A stretch of 64,000 nucleotides of DNA. Origin: Holophagae bacterium. GTDB taxonomy: Bacteria > Acidobacteriota > Holophagae > Acanthopleuribacterales > Acanthopleuribacteraceae. Positions within the stretch are counted from its first letter, which is position 1. Every line of letters starts with the position of its first letter. Where the stretch lies: contig JAJCXM010000014.1 in the NCBI GenBank assembly GCA_029263455.1, positions 186,001 to 250,000 of the forward strand, given 5' to 3'. A program made the translations under genes and the position numbers. A model generated the notes under the pieces. It did no database searches. It saw only the letters and a list, made by a program, of their open reading frames with translations, and was not told the DNA's origin. Below are positions 40,801 through 48,818 of the stretch, piece by piece.

Positions 40801-41291
40801 TAGGCTTTCTCAGCCATTTCAATTATTTGGGCGCCAGCAGCACGAGCCAAGGCAGATGGTTCGCTCGAAAAAATGGCAAACGGCGTGCCCGCAGCTGCCC
40901 AAACCACTTTGTACTTCAATAGATCTTGATCAAAATATACGGGCAACGCCGTTAGGTGGCCTAACGGTGGAACGCCACCGATTGCATAACCCGTTGTCGC
41001 TTTGACGTCGGCTACGGGCATTCTTTCTAACGGTTCACCTGTGAATTTGGCGAGCCGATCCAGATCAACACGATTACTGCCGGACGCGATCGCAAGAATG
41101 GGTTTATGACTTGAGCGCGTGCGAAACGCAAGAGATTTGGCAATTTGGCCCTGGTCACAGTTCAAGGCCCGGGCAGCGTCAGCGGCACTGCGTGTCGATT
41201 CTGAAAGTTCCTTAACATTCACTTCAAGACCGGCAGCTAGCAAAGCGTCTTGAACGCGTTGCGCACTTGAAGAGCGCTCAGATGAGTTCAA
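40800..41291 (-). CDS. YbaK/EbsC family aminoacyl-tRNA deacylase
   Basis: The 163-residue protein has the YbaK/ProX editing fold: V-N-V-K-E-L, A-A-R-A-L-N-C-D-Q-G-Q-I-A-K-S-L-A-F, then the invariant G-Y-A-I-G-G-V-P-P-L-G-H loop. Family members hydrolyse mischarged tRNA, such as Cys- or Ala-tRNA(Pro). The start is a TTG with GGAGG nine bases upstream; it overlaps the 3' end of kynB by 14 bases. A housekeeping editing enzyme inside an amino-acid catabolic operon is not unusual, but the link to tryptophan is not obvious. A small orphan gene follows with a one-base overlap. Confidence 0.88.
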   Translation of the reverse strand: MNSSERSSSAQRVQDALLAAGLEVNVKELSESTRSAADAARALNCDQGQIAKSLAFRTRSSHKPILAIASGSNRVDLDRLAKFTGEPLERMPVADVKATTGYAIGGVPPLGHLTALPVYFDQDLLKYKVVWAAAGTPFAIFSSEPSALARAAGAQIIEMAEKA

Positions 41292-41934
41292 AGTCAGGTT
41301 CCTCCGGCATCAATTCATAAGGTAACAGAATAGCTCGGACGGGCGAGGCGTCAGCATGCATTAACTTCAAAGGGATTGCCCATAATGTATACACGCCTTC
41401 AGGCACCTTGTTCAATACGATTCCTTCCAATATAGCCATATCCCTTTGTGCCACCGCATGGTGAGATCGCAATTCCTTAGCATCCTCTGGATCGATGGAC
41501 GGTGTATCGATACCAAGCAATTTGCAGCCTTTTAGCGCTAGATCGTGGACAAGTTCAGGTGATAGTGAGCAAAAATCCGAGTTCCAATTGTTGGGGTCAG
41601 GAAATGACTCGGTTCGAAACAGGACACGCGCACAACGGATGGTTGCCTTTACATCGTCAGGATAAATGCGATGTCCGCGTTCAACCTTCACCTGAACCAC
41701 CTGGCAAGGTCCGATGTAGGGCGTTAAACCACGTTCACCGATTCCACAGCCGTTTGCATCGTAGTGATTGGGTGCATCCACGTGAGCCCCAAGGTGCAAT
41801 GTCGTGTGAATACTTGATAAGGCCAAATGATTGCCACGATCGAAATCCATACTGATGTCACGGCGGTAAGACACATCGCCCGGAAATACACCTATTCCTT
41901 CGCTAATAGCAGGGCTGATGTCATAGAGAATCAT
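41278..41934 (-). CDS. kynB: kynurenine formamidase (cyclase family)
   Basis: This 218-residue enzyme hydrolyses N-formylkynurenine to kynurenine and formate, the second step of tryptophan breakdown. The metal-binding motif H47-L-G-A-H51-V-D53-A-P-N-H57 is the signature of the bacterial KynB/cyclase family, and the opening L-Y-D-I-S-P and the G-I-D-T-P-S-I-D-P motif agree. The ATG overlaps the stop of the RidA-type gene (ATGA). The presence of tryptophan 2,3-dioxygenase in the same operon makes the assignment firm. Cyclase-family relatives act on other amides, but the motifs and context favour kynurenine. Confidence 0.93.
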   Translation of the reverse strand: MILYDISPAISEGIGVFPGDVSYRRDISMDFDRGNHLALSSIHTTLHLGAHVDAPNHYDANGCGIGERGLTPYIGPCQVVQVKVERGHRIYPDDVKATIRCARVLFRTESFPDPNNWNSDFCSLSPELVHDLALKGCKLLGIDTPSIDPEDAKELRSHHAVAQRDMAILEGIVLNKVPEGVYTLWAIPLKLMHADASPVRAILLPYELMPEEPDFELI

Positions 41935-42359
41935 TTATTGACCAGCCGAGCTATGACCTTGAATTCAACCGCGATCGGGGTTGGCAAAGCCACCACGCCG
42001 ATCGTTGTTCGGGTCGCTTGGATGTCAGAAAAATTGGCTGCGTAGACTTGATTAAATAAGGCGAAATCGTCCTTCATATTGGTCAGGAAGACCATAATAT
42101 CGACAACTTGATGTAGGCTTGCGCCGGCCGCATCAAGAACATGTTTGACATTGTCAATGACTGCTTGAGTCTGCACAGCTACATCATAGTCAACCACCTC
42201 ACCCTGAGCGTTAAGGGTAACGCCAGGAATATCTGTCGTACCCGCTTGTCGAGGACCAACGCCGGAAAGAAAAAGCCATTCCCCTTCCCTGCGTGCATGA
42301 GGGTAACTGCCCACTGGCGCCGGTGCAGAGCGGCTGTTAACGGTCCGTTCTGCTGTCAT
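41931..42359 (-). CDS. RidA-family deaminase, probably 2-aminomuconate deaminase
   Basis: The 142-residue protein belongs to the YjgF/YER057c/UK114 (RidA) family. The N-terminal A-P-A-P-V-G-S-Y-P-H-A-R and the L-F-L-S-G-V-G-P-R segment resemble 2-aminomuconate deaminase of the kynurenine/3-hydroxyanthranilate route rather than housekeeping RidA, which has a conserved I-G-P-Y. It would convert 2-aminomuconate to 4-oxalocrotonate-type products with loss of ammonia. It is placed between the semialdehyde dehydrogenase and kynB, with a 9-base gap upstream and an ATGA overlap downstream, which fits this role. Direct 2-imine hydrolysis as in RidA is the alternative. Confidence 0.82.
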   Translation of the reverse strand: MTAERTVNSRSAPAPVGSYPHARREGEWLFLSGVGPRQAGTTDIPGVTLNAQGEVVDYDVAVQTQAVIDNVKHVLDAAGASLHQVVDIMVFLTNMKDDFALFNQVYAANFSDIQATRTTIGVVALPTPIAVEFKVIARLVNK

Positions 42360-42368
42360 TGCAGTCTC

Positions 42369-43811
42369 CTACTCCCAAGCCATACATATATTCTTGGGTT
42401 CTGTATAAAAATCAAGCGAATAGGTGCCACCTTCACGACCAATCCCGGATGCTTTGACACCGCCAAACGGCGTCCTCAAGTCACGTTTTAACCAACAATT
42501 TACCCATACAATACCGCACTCTAAAGATTGCGCGAAACGATGGGCTCGTGAAACGTCAGAAGTCCACACACTAGCGGCCAACCCATACTTAACGCCATTG
42601 GCCAGCTCTAGCGCCTCAGTCTCATCTCTAAACGGCGTCACTGTAACCACAGGCCCAAAAATCTCCTCTTGCATGACATCACATAAAGGATCAAGTCCAC
42701 TTATGACGGTGGGATTAAGAAAGTAGCCGTTTTTGAACTTACCATTTAGCCTCGGTTGATCCCCACCGATTTCAATTGTCCCGCCGAGCTGTCGCGCAAG
42801 ATCGACATAACCTAGAACCTTGTCCAAGTGGCCGCGACTCACAAGCGCTCCCATTTTCACGTTGTCGTCCGACGGATCGCCTACGGTCCAAGCGCGTGTC
42901 GCTGAAATGAAGCGCGCCAAGAAGTCTTTATAGACCGATTCCTGTACAAAAATCCTTGAACCACATAGGCAGATTTCGCCTTGATTCAAGAAGCTTGAGC
43001 GCACGGAAGTGGCAACTGCTTTCTCTATATTGGCATCCGAGAATATGACGTTTGGATTTTTGCCACCTAACTCTAAACTCGATTTCTTGAACATAGGCGC
43101 AATCTGACGGTTGATGATTTCAGCGGTTGTGGTTCCGCCGGTAAACGAAATCAGGGGCACGTCCCGATGGCCCGTCAATGCCGCGCCTGCCTGTGGTCCT
43201 GTTCCAAAGACCATGTTACAAACCCCATCAGGAAGTTGCGCCTCCTGCATTACCTCACCAAGTAAATAGGCTGTCATCGGCGTCAACTCGGACGGCTTAC
43301 ACACAGCCGTATTGCCTGTGGCTAGAGCGGGTCCTATTTTCCAAGTCAATAAATAGAGCGGCAAGTTCCAGGGCGATATGAGTCCAGCAACCCCAACAGG
43401 ACGGCGATGCGTATAGTTCAACGCCACCCCATCCATGTCAAAACTCTCCGATGCTTGGTGCAAGACAGCTGTGGCAAAAAAGCGGAAATTGGAGACGGCT
43501 CGCGGTATATCCACCGTGCGCGCCAACCAGATCGGTTTACCCTGATCTTGAGATTCGGCCCGAGCGAACTCTTCGAGCCGAGCCTCGAGCAAGTCAGCAA
43601 CGCGCAACAAGGTCCGCGACCTCTCCTCTACCCTGGTCGATGCCCAGGCTGGGAAAGCCCGTTTCGCAGCTGCAACCGCCACATCGACATCTGCCGCAGT
43701 GGATGCTGGACAACGCGAATAAACTAGGCCAGTGGCGGGTTCAAAGTTATCGAGATATGCACCGCTTATTGGGCTAACGAATTTACCGTCAATAAAATTT
43801 GCGAGATCCAT
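42369..43811 (-). CDS. 2-aminomuconic semialdehyde dehydrogenase
   Basis: This 480-residue NAD-dependent aldehyde dehydrogenase fits the ALDH8/AmnC type that oxidises 2-aminomuconic 6-semialdehyde to 2-aminomuconate. The catalytic cysteine lies in N-Q-G-E-I-C-L-C-G-S-R, the general base glutamate in L-E-L-G-G-K-N-P, the cofactor loop in F-T-G-G-T-T-T-A, and the C-terminal V-N-C-W-L-K-R-D-L-R-T-P-F-G-G-V-K segment is typical of this subgroup. The gene follows the luciferase-like monooxygenase gene by ten bases. With the deaminase and formamidase it shows that the operon uses the 3-hydroxyanthranilate branch of tryptophan degradation rather than the anthranilate branch. Hydroxymuconic semialdehyde dehydrogenase is the closest alternative. 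Confidence 0.88.
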   Translation of the reverse strand: MDLANFIDGKFVSPISGAYLDNFEPATGLVYSRCPASTAADVDVAVAAAKRAFPAWASTRVEERSRTLLRVADLLEARLEEFARAESQDQGKPIWLARTVDIPRAVSNFRFFATAVLHQASESFDMDGVALNYTHRRPVGVAGLISPWNLPLYLLTWKIGPALATGNTAVCKPSELTPMTAYLLGEVMQEAQLPDGVCNMVFGTGPQAGAALTGHRDVPLISFTGGTTTAEIINRQIAPMFKKSSLELGGKNPNVIFSDANIEKAVATSVRSSFLNQGEICLCGSRIFVQESVYKDFLARFISATRAWTVGDPSDDNVKMGALVSRGHLDKVLGYVDLARQLGGTIEIGGDQPRLNGKFKNGYFLNPTVISGLDPLCDVMQEEIFGPVVTVTPFRDETEALELANGVKYGLAASVWTSDVSRAHRFAQSLECGIVWVNCWLKRDLRTPFGGVKASGIGREGGTYSLDFYTEPKNICMAWE

Positions 43812-43821
43812 AGCCGTACCT

Positions 43822-45033
43822 TTAAGTGAATGTGGGAGCTATCTTCTCCATGAACGCGCTCATGGCGTGTTTGACAGCGTCGTTATCGTGATTATGGAAA
43901 TCAAACCACAGCATTAGGCGATCGTCTTTATCAAAGCGCTCATGGATCTGATCAATGATTCGTTCCGGGCTACCCGTCAGCGCATTGTTAACGCCTTGTT
44001 TGATGCGAGCAGGATCGATGGTGCCTTGTAAAGCACGCCAATAGTCTTCCATCGCGTGGGTGGCACGTGCCGTCGCTCGTTCCACTTTTTGAGCGTCAGA
44101 AATCGAAGCTGTGTCATCCACAAAAACCAAGACAGTGCGGGGCATATAGTCCCTTTGCCAAGGGCCACCATCTGCATGGAAGGTCTGCTGCATACGTTTG
44201 TGAGTTTCGTTAATTTGAGCTGTTGGCGTAAAGGAAAGATTAAACACGCCAACGGGCAGTAACGTATTCGCATAATCTTGAGTTGGCGCGTCATGAGCTC
44301 CGATCGTTAACCTCAATTGGTCCATCGGCGTTTCAAAGGGCACAACTCCAACAGTTGGGAATTCCCAAAAGGGACTCAACTCAATCACGTCGCTCTTAGT
44401 GCCATAAGCTGCGATCACTTTCTCCCAATCCGCATCTGAGCGAAAGTCACGACGTTGTAATGTACGTTTTTCTAGATCCGTTGAGGCCAAAACGTCACCA
44501 CGCACAAAACGCAAGAATATCTCAACGGCATCTTGAAAGACCTTACCCCTAAGCGCAGGCCAAGCAGCCAATTCCCAATCGTTCCTAGGCATAACGCCGT
44601 ACGGGATATTGGAGAATGGGAACCTTCCTGCGGCAAATCCCAATTCAAGCGTTCTTGGCTCTAAGCCGCTGTGCGCTCGCAACGACAAGAACGTGCGCAC
44701 AGCTTCAGCGTGAGCCAATGGGCCTCCGTTACACTGAATATTTCGAATTGCAGATCCGACCTTAATCTGGTTCGTCATCGAAAAAAGAATGTGACCCATT
44801 TGAAGAATATCTGTATTGAGTCCAATCTCGCCCTTGAAATGGGGGATGACTGCCCCTGGGTTTTGTTTTTGGATCTGGCAAGATAAATGAGTTTCGGCGA
44901 CCCAAGCCGTCCCATATCCCAGGTCATCAGCTAAGCGTACCTGATCAAAAAAATGCTCAAACATGACTTGTTCATTAGGCATATAGCCTTCAACTTCGGT
45001 TTGGCAAATCGAGAAAAAGACGTCGAATTTCAT
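43822..45033 (-). CDS. luciferase-like (LLM) flavin-dependent monooxygenase
   Basis: The 403-residue protein is a bacterial luciferase-like flavin enzyme: M-F-E-H-F-F-D-Q-V-R-L-A-D-D-L-G-Y, A-W-V-A-E-T-H and L-G-F-A-A-G-R-F are the usual (beta/alpha)8-barrel landmarks, and a C-terminal G-S-P-E-R-I-I-D-Q-I segment is standard. Members use reduced FMN or F420 and oxygen on varied substrates. It starts within the stop of the SDR gene (ATGA) and precedes the aldehyde dehydrogenase by ten bases, so it is part of the kynurenine operon. It has no established place in that pathway. It could replace a missing step (for example kynurenine 3-hydroxylation) or handle a side product; both are guesses. Confidence 0.88.
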   Translation of the reverse strand: MKFDVFFSICQTEVEGYMPNEQVMFEHFFDQVRLADDLGYGTAWVAETHLSCQIQKQNPGAVIPHFKGEIGLNTDILQMGHILFSMTNQIKVGSAIRNIQCNGGPLAHAEAVRTFLSLRAHSGLEPRTLELGFAAGRFPFSNIPYGVMPRNDWELAAWPALRGKVFQDAVEIFLRFVRGDVLASTDLEKRTLQRRDFRSDADWEKVIAAYGTKSDVIELSPFWEFPTVGVVPFETPMDQLRLTIGAHDAPTQDYANTLLPVGVFNLSFTPTAQINETHKRMQQTFHADGGPWQRDYMPRTVLVFVDDTASISDAQKVERATARATHAMEDYWRALQGTIDPARIKQGVNNALTGSPERIIDQIHERFDKDDRLMLWFDFHNHDNDAVKHAMSAFMEKIAPTFT

Positions 45034-45809
45034 AGGCTGCCTGTCCTTCCACCGTCCACCGGGATATTGACTCCAGTTATGTATGAGGCCGCGGGCGAAG
45101 CAAGAAAGGCAATGGCTGCACTCACCTCTTGAGCGCTAGCGAAACGTTGCATGGGCACACTAGCCATCATTTTCTGACGGACGGATAGCTCTGCTACATC
45201 GCCTTTTTGAGCACGTGACGTGACGATCGCGTCTAAACGATCGGTTTCAGTAAATCCGGGCAAAACATTGTTTACCGTTATGCCAAATGCCGCCAATTCT
45301 AGCGATAGTGTTTTTGACCAGTTAGCCATAGCGCCCCTAACTGTATTTGATACGCCAAGGCCAGGAATTGGAATCTTTACCGAAGTAGAAATAATGTTGA
45401 TGATGCGACCATAACCACTACTTTTCATGCCCGGCAAAAGAGCTTGAACCAAGTGATGAGCAAGCAAGATATGGTCGCTGATGCCGTCGATGAATTCGGC
45501 GGGCAGTGCATCGATCAGTGGCCCGCCCTTAGGACCAGCCATATTATTGATCAAGATGTGCACCGGACCTACTTGGTCCAATAATTCGGTCACCAATTCC
45601 AGTACGCGGACATGGTCACGTAAATCCACTGACATGGCTATATGTCCACTGCCGGGAAGTTGCTCCAATAGTTGATCCAATTTCGGGCGTGAACGGGATA
45701 AAACCGCGATGCGACAACCCATCGATGCCAGCTCAATCGCTGTGGCGGCACCAATACCTCGTGAGCCTGCACATACGAGCGCCACTTTGCCAGTGAGGTC
45801 AATATTAAT
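45030..45809 (-). CDS. short-chain dehydrogenase/reductase (SDR), apparent ATT start
   Basis: The SDR domain is complete: G-S-R-G-I-G near the N-terminus binds NAD(P), N-N-M-A-G follows in beta4, and the C-terminus ends in S-Y-I-T-G-V-N-I-P-V-D-G-G. The usual active-site Y-x-x-x-K is altered: the position after the serine strand I-S-T-S reads G-L-G-V-S-N-T-V-R-G, with no tyrosine or lysine, so catalysis may differ or be absent. The only in-frame GTG (45785) has no ribosome-binding site and would trim the first strand. ATT at 45809 lies five bases after AGGAGGG and gives the usual D-L-T-G-K-V-A-L-V-C-A-G start; the upstream in-frame TAG rules out anything longer. It overlaps kynA. The substrate is unknown. 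Confidence 0.8.
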   Translation of the reverse strand: MNIDLTGKVALVCAGSRGIGAATAIELASMGCRIAVLSRSRPKLDQLLEQLPGSGHIAMSVDLRDHVRVLELVTELLDQVGPVHILINNMAGPKGGPLIDALPAEFIDGISDHILLAHHLVQALLPGMKSSGYGRIINIISTSVKIPIPGLGVSNTVRGAMANWSKTLSLELAAFGITVNNVLPGFTETDRLDAIVTSRAQKGDVAELSVRQKMMASVPMQRFASAQEVSAAIAFLASPAASYITGVNIPVDGGRTGSL

Positions 45810-46635
45810 AGGTCCCTCCTAATAAGTTACGCACGCTCCACAATTCTGGGAAAAAGCGAAGACCCGCCCGCGATTTCAAAAACTCAACACCTGAGCTGCC
45901 GCCTGTGCCGCTTAAATTGCCGATGGTTCGTGTGACCATCAGAATATGGTGATTACGCCATTTTGCGACCTTCTCATCAAAATCAAGCATGGCTTCAAAC
46001 AGGAGAACCCAGTGGTAGTTCTCGGCTGGATCGTCATAAATGGAACGAATAACTTGAATCAGTTGTTCATTCTCCACCCAATTCTGTTGGACATCTCTGT
46101 CTAATAATTCTTGCGGTATGGGATAGCCAAAATTGGCCATCGCCCGCAATGCTTCATCATAAATAGAGGGCTTCGAACGAATCGACTTTAAGCGCGCGAC
46201 GACGTCTGGCAAATGCGAAAAGAATTTCAGGAAAAACTCGTCCCGGATGCCGAAGGTATACTCCATTTCTCGGAATTGAGCAGACTGGAAGCCGCTAGCA
46301 GGTCGTAGTAGATCGCGGAAACCGGCAAACTCCACCGGCGTCAACGTCGCCAATAGGCCGATTTGCTGAGCCTGCAAATCCATGACTGCGGTGATTCTGC
46401 GCAGAACTTTCAGTGTTCGCGAAATCGAGCCTGATCGAAATGCCTGCACCAACCAAGCTCCTTCATGCAGTAGCGACTTGAACCAAAGCTCCGCCGCTTG
46501 GTGAATGATGATGAAGAACATTTCATCATGGTGGGCAGGATTGGAAACTTCTCGTTGCAGCCCTAGCAACTCATTTATCTTGAGATACGATTGATAGTTT
46601 AGATCCTTGAACTCAAGATCTTCGTATTTGACCAA
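45805..46635 (-). CDS. kynA: tryptophan 2,3-dioxygenase
   Basis: The 276-residue haem enzyme opens the indole ring of L-tryptophan to give N-formylkynurenine. Diagnostic residues: H45 in F-F-I-I-I-H-Q-A-A-E-L-W (substrate-side histidine), R-x-x-x-P-x-S-G-F-Q-S-x-Q-F-R-E near 111-123, the proximal haem ligand H230 in W-R-N-H-H-I-L-M-V, and the G-T-G-G-S-S-G-V-E-F-L substrate loop. The length is normal. The only possible start is TTG at 46635, because an in-frame TAA lies four codons upstream of the GAGGTGG site. It is the first gene of the kynurenine operon, 71 bases after yidD, behind a promoter with a perfect TTGACA box. Confidence 0.96.
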   Translation of the reverse strand: MVKYEDLEFKDLNYQSYLKINELLGLQREVSNPAHHDEMFFIIIHQAAELWFKSLLHEGAWLVQAFRSGSISRTLKVLRRITAVMDLQAQQIGLLATLTPVEFAGFRDLLRPASGFQSAQFREMEYTFGIRDEFFLKFFSHLPDVVARLKSIRSKPSIYDEALRAMANFGYPIPQELLDRDVQQNWVENEQLIQVIRSIYDDPAENYHWVLLFEAMLDFDEKVAKWRNHHILMVTRTIGNLSGTGGSSGVEFLKSRAGLRFFPELWSVRNLLGGTY

Positions 46636-46663
46636 TTCCCACCTCGCTTACGAATCTCGCCAT

Positions 46664-46693
46664 AGCATAGGCGCGGCCTTTCTAAACTGTCAA
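46664..46693 (-). promoter_or_regulatory. sigma-70-type promoter of the kynurenine operon
   Basis: On the minus strand a perfect TTGACA (46693-46688) is followed after 18 bases by TATGCT (46669-46664). It lies 29 bases before the kynA start. No operator-like palindrome is evident next to it. Confidence 0.6.
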
Positions 46694-46706
46694 TTCGGAT
46701 CGAGAC

Positions 46707-47000
46707 TTATTGATCGTTCTCTTTCTCCTCGTCAGAGAGCTCATCATCGTCGTCTTCACATCCAGGTACTGGATCATATCCGCCTGGATTAAAAGGATTA
46801 CATCGCAAAATACGCCAACTTGTCAGCAGCATGGCCCGAAAAAGGTTATGGTGCTGGAATGCCTTAAGTCCATAGGCAGAACAGCTGGGATGGAAACGGC
46901 AGGTGGGCGGAAACAAAGGCGAAATAAAGCGCCGATAAAAACGTATCAAGAAGACGGGCAATGCATTGGTCGCCTTTTTGAGAGCGGACACGAAACTCAA
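46707..47000 (-). CDS. yidD: membrane protein insertion efficiency factor YidD
   Basis: The 97-residue protein is Yid[26 protein letters not shown] contains the invariant cysteines, followed by [18 protein letters not shown]. It aids YidC/Sec membrane protein insertion at the inner membrane. The acidic tail of 20 residues is common. The start is TTG overlapping the thioredoxin stop (TTGA). The gene is usually next to rnpA and yidC but here it sits after trxC. Confidence 0.96.
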   Translation of the reverse strand: MSFVSALKKATNALPVFLIRFYRRFISPLFPPTCRFHPSCSAYGLKAFQHHNLFRAMLLTSWRILRCNPFNPGGYDPVPGCEDDDDELSDEEKENDQ

Positions 47001-47449
47001 TCTAAATGCCCTTCCACGCGACTCTTCAACTCCTGTTTTGGCAACGCGCCCACGATCGTATCAATCGTTTGTCCGCCATCTAACAAAACAAGAGTCGGGA
47101 TGCCTTGAATCCCAAAACGTGCAGAAAGGCTGCGATTCTCATCCGTATTGACCTTCACGATTTTGACGCGACCACGCCAGTCCTGTGCTAAGGCGTCCAA
47201 AACAGGCGCAACCGTGCGACATGGACCACACCATGGTGCCCAAAAATCCACCAACGTTGGGATGATGGATTGATCGACAATGACATTAAATGAGCTCTCA
47301 TCAACAGCTATGGTCTTTCCTTGGGAAATGGATGACAAGTCAAAATCTTCATGGCATCGTCCGCAGCGAACGGTCGCATCGAGTTTCGACAACGGCACTC
47401 GATTGCGTGACTTACAAGTTGGACAACGCACCAACGTTTTTTCGTTCAT
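46997..47449 (-). CDS. trxC: thioredoxin TrxC-type with zinc-binding N-terminus
   Basis: The 150-residue protein is a thioredoxin 2: a zinc ribbon with C9-x-x-C12 and C29-x-x-C32 leads into a thioredoxin domain with W-C-G-P-C (C74, C77) and the cis-proline in G-I-P-T. It reduces protein disulfides in the cytoplasm, often under oxidative stress. The ATG start is clear. The gene lies 16 bases after the chalcone-isomerase-like gene and overlaps yidD, so the three are cotranscribed. Confidence 0.94.
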   Translation of the reverse strand: MNEKTLVRCPTCKSRNRVPLSKLDATVRCGRCHEDFDLSSISQGKTIAVDESSFNVIVDQSIIPTLVDFWAPWCGPCRTVAPVLDALAQDWRGRVKIVKVNTDENRSLSARFGIQGIPTLVLLDGGQTIDTIVGALPKQELKSRVEGHLD

Positions 47450-47465
47450 TTGGGCTGAAGCCCTC

Positions 47466-48014
47466 CTACTTACCTAACATTCCCTTTTTCAGGTTGGCAT
47501 CTGCGGGCTTGTCACAAAGCCATATGCCAAAAAGAACACGCTTAAAATCGAGACCCGCAATCGTACCTTGAATCTCGCCGTTAATGAGCAACGAGGAACC
47601 TTTTCCCGGTTCATAAACGACATCGTAAACATCGTTCTTGGCAGCTTCGGCTTTGAAGTAGCCATTAAATTGATCTATTTGAGACTGAAACGCTTTGACC
47701 CCGCCATCGGTCGCGTTATTAAATCCTTCATTCCAGGCATCGGTCAACTTAGAAGCCGCAACCCCATCGTAAATGAAATGCATGCGAATCGCCATGGTTT
47801 CGTCCGCCGCAATGATCATCGCCGCATTGGCGTTTTTGTGCGTCAAATACAAACCACCCGCGTAGACTTTTACGAATAATTTCTTGCGCAACCCTGCCCC
47901 ATTTAGGGCAAGCGATTGGTCTCCGACCTTCAGCGTATTTGGCAATTCAACGCCGCCAATTTCGCCAGCAAACAAGAGCACAGGTAGCCCAAACAAACAA
48001 ACCAGTCTTTTCAT
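47466..48014 (-). CDS. chalcone-isomerase-like exported protein
   Basis: The 182-residue product has a signal peptide (about 1-16) and then a chalcone-isomerase-fold domain: G-V-E-L-P-N-T-L, then the L-N-G-A-G-L-R-K-K-L-F-V-K-V-Y-A-G-G-L-Y-L core, and a G-x-I-x-G-T-I-A-G-L-D-F-K-R-V-L-F-G-I-W-L end. Bacterial members are not plant-type isomerases; they are thought to bind fatty acids or other lipids in the periplasm. The ATG has AAGAGGT upstream. It heads the trxC-yidD unit. Confidence 0.9.
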   Translation of the reverse strand: MKRLVCLFGLPVLLFAGEIGGVELPNTLKVGDQSLALNGAGLRKKLFVKVYAGGLYLTHKNANAAMIIAADETMAIRMHFIYDGVAASKLTDAWNEGFNNATDGGVKAFQSQIDQFNGYFKAEAAKNDVYDVVYEPGKGSSLLINGEIQGTIAGLDFKRVLFGIWLCDKPADANLKKGMLGK

Positions 48015-48128
48015 GTGTACCTCTTCAGTTTTTGAATAGTCATTCAGAAATCCTACCCGATTGGTTCTGCTGCCGCAATGCTTACGACAATGCTAAAATG
48101 CTGCGTTTTTGATATTGAGGGAGATTCC

Positions 48129-48770
48129 ATGGAATTGAATTTCGAACAGGTCCGCATCTTGGCCGCCCTAATGGAAAAAGAGGTCACCACACCCGACTAC
48201 TACCCGCTGACCCTAAAATCATTGTGTTCAGCATGCAACCAAAAATCTAATCGGGATCCAGTTGTATCTTTTGACGAAGCCCTGGTCAGTCATGTCCTCA
48301 CTCAACTCCGCGATTTAGGTTTGGTTTGGAAAGTTGGTGGTCCTGGCTCAAGGACAGATAAATTCGAACAAAGATTAAGTGAATCCATGGGTTGGGATCA
48401 GCAACAAGCCGCTTTGATGTGCGAGCTCATGCTACGGGGTCCGCAAACCATCGGAGAGCTAAAAAATCATGCGTCGAGAATGTATCCTTTCAGTCATATG
48501 ATCCAGATGGAAACCAGCTTGCAGAAACTGCAAGACCACGAGAAAGGACCACTGGTGATGCAGCTCGAAAAGCGGGCTGGCCAAAAAGAAGCCCGTTATG
48601 CTCAGCTATTCATGGGCGAACCTGAAGTCGTCGATGAGCCCATCCAAATGCCTATTGTCGGCAGCCTTCGACCTTCGACGATCGAACTCGAAAAACAAGT
48701 GGCCGAATTAACTGAACGAGTCGAGGCTTTGGAAGAATCGCTGCGAATGTTTCGAGCTCAATTTGACTGA
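48129..48770 (+). CDS. yceH: YceH family protein (DUF480)
   Basis: The 213-residue protein belongs to the YceH family: R-I-L-A-A-L-M-E-K-E-x-T-T-P-D-Y-Y-P-L-T-L at the start, N-Q-K-S-N-R-D-P-V-V-S, then a second winged-helix half with L-M-L-R-G-P-Q-T-I-G-E-L and a coiled-coil tail. The paired winged helices suggest nucleic-acid binding, but no function is established. The ATG at 48129 has GAGGGAGA upstream; the longer frame from 48078 lacks support. It is divergent from the chalcone-isomerase-like gene. Confidence 0.93.
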   Translation: MELNFEQVRILAALMEKEVTTPDYYPLTLKSLCSACNQKSNRDPVVSFDEALVSHVLTQLRDLGLVWKVGGPGSRTDKFEQRLSESMGWDQQQAALMCELMLRGPQTIGELKNHASRMYPFSHMIQMETSLQKLQDHEKGPLVMQLEKRAGQKEARYAQLFMGEPEVVDEPIQMPIVGSLRPSTIELEKQVAELTERVEALEESLRMFRAQFD

Positions 48771-48784
48771 AAAACTTCAAGAGT

Positions 48785-48804
48785 CGGGGCGCATGTGCAC
48801 CCCG
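48785..48804. terminator. hairpin between convergent yceH and fadL-like genes
   Basis: CGGGGCGCA (48785-48793) and TGCACCCCG (48796-48804) form a nine-base stem with one mismatch and a two-base loop. There is no strong T run on either side, so it may be a weak bidirectional terminator. Confidence 0.4.
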
Positions 48805-48818
48805 TCAATCGCGTTCCT

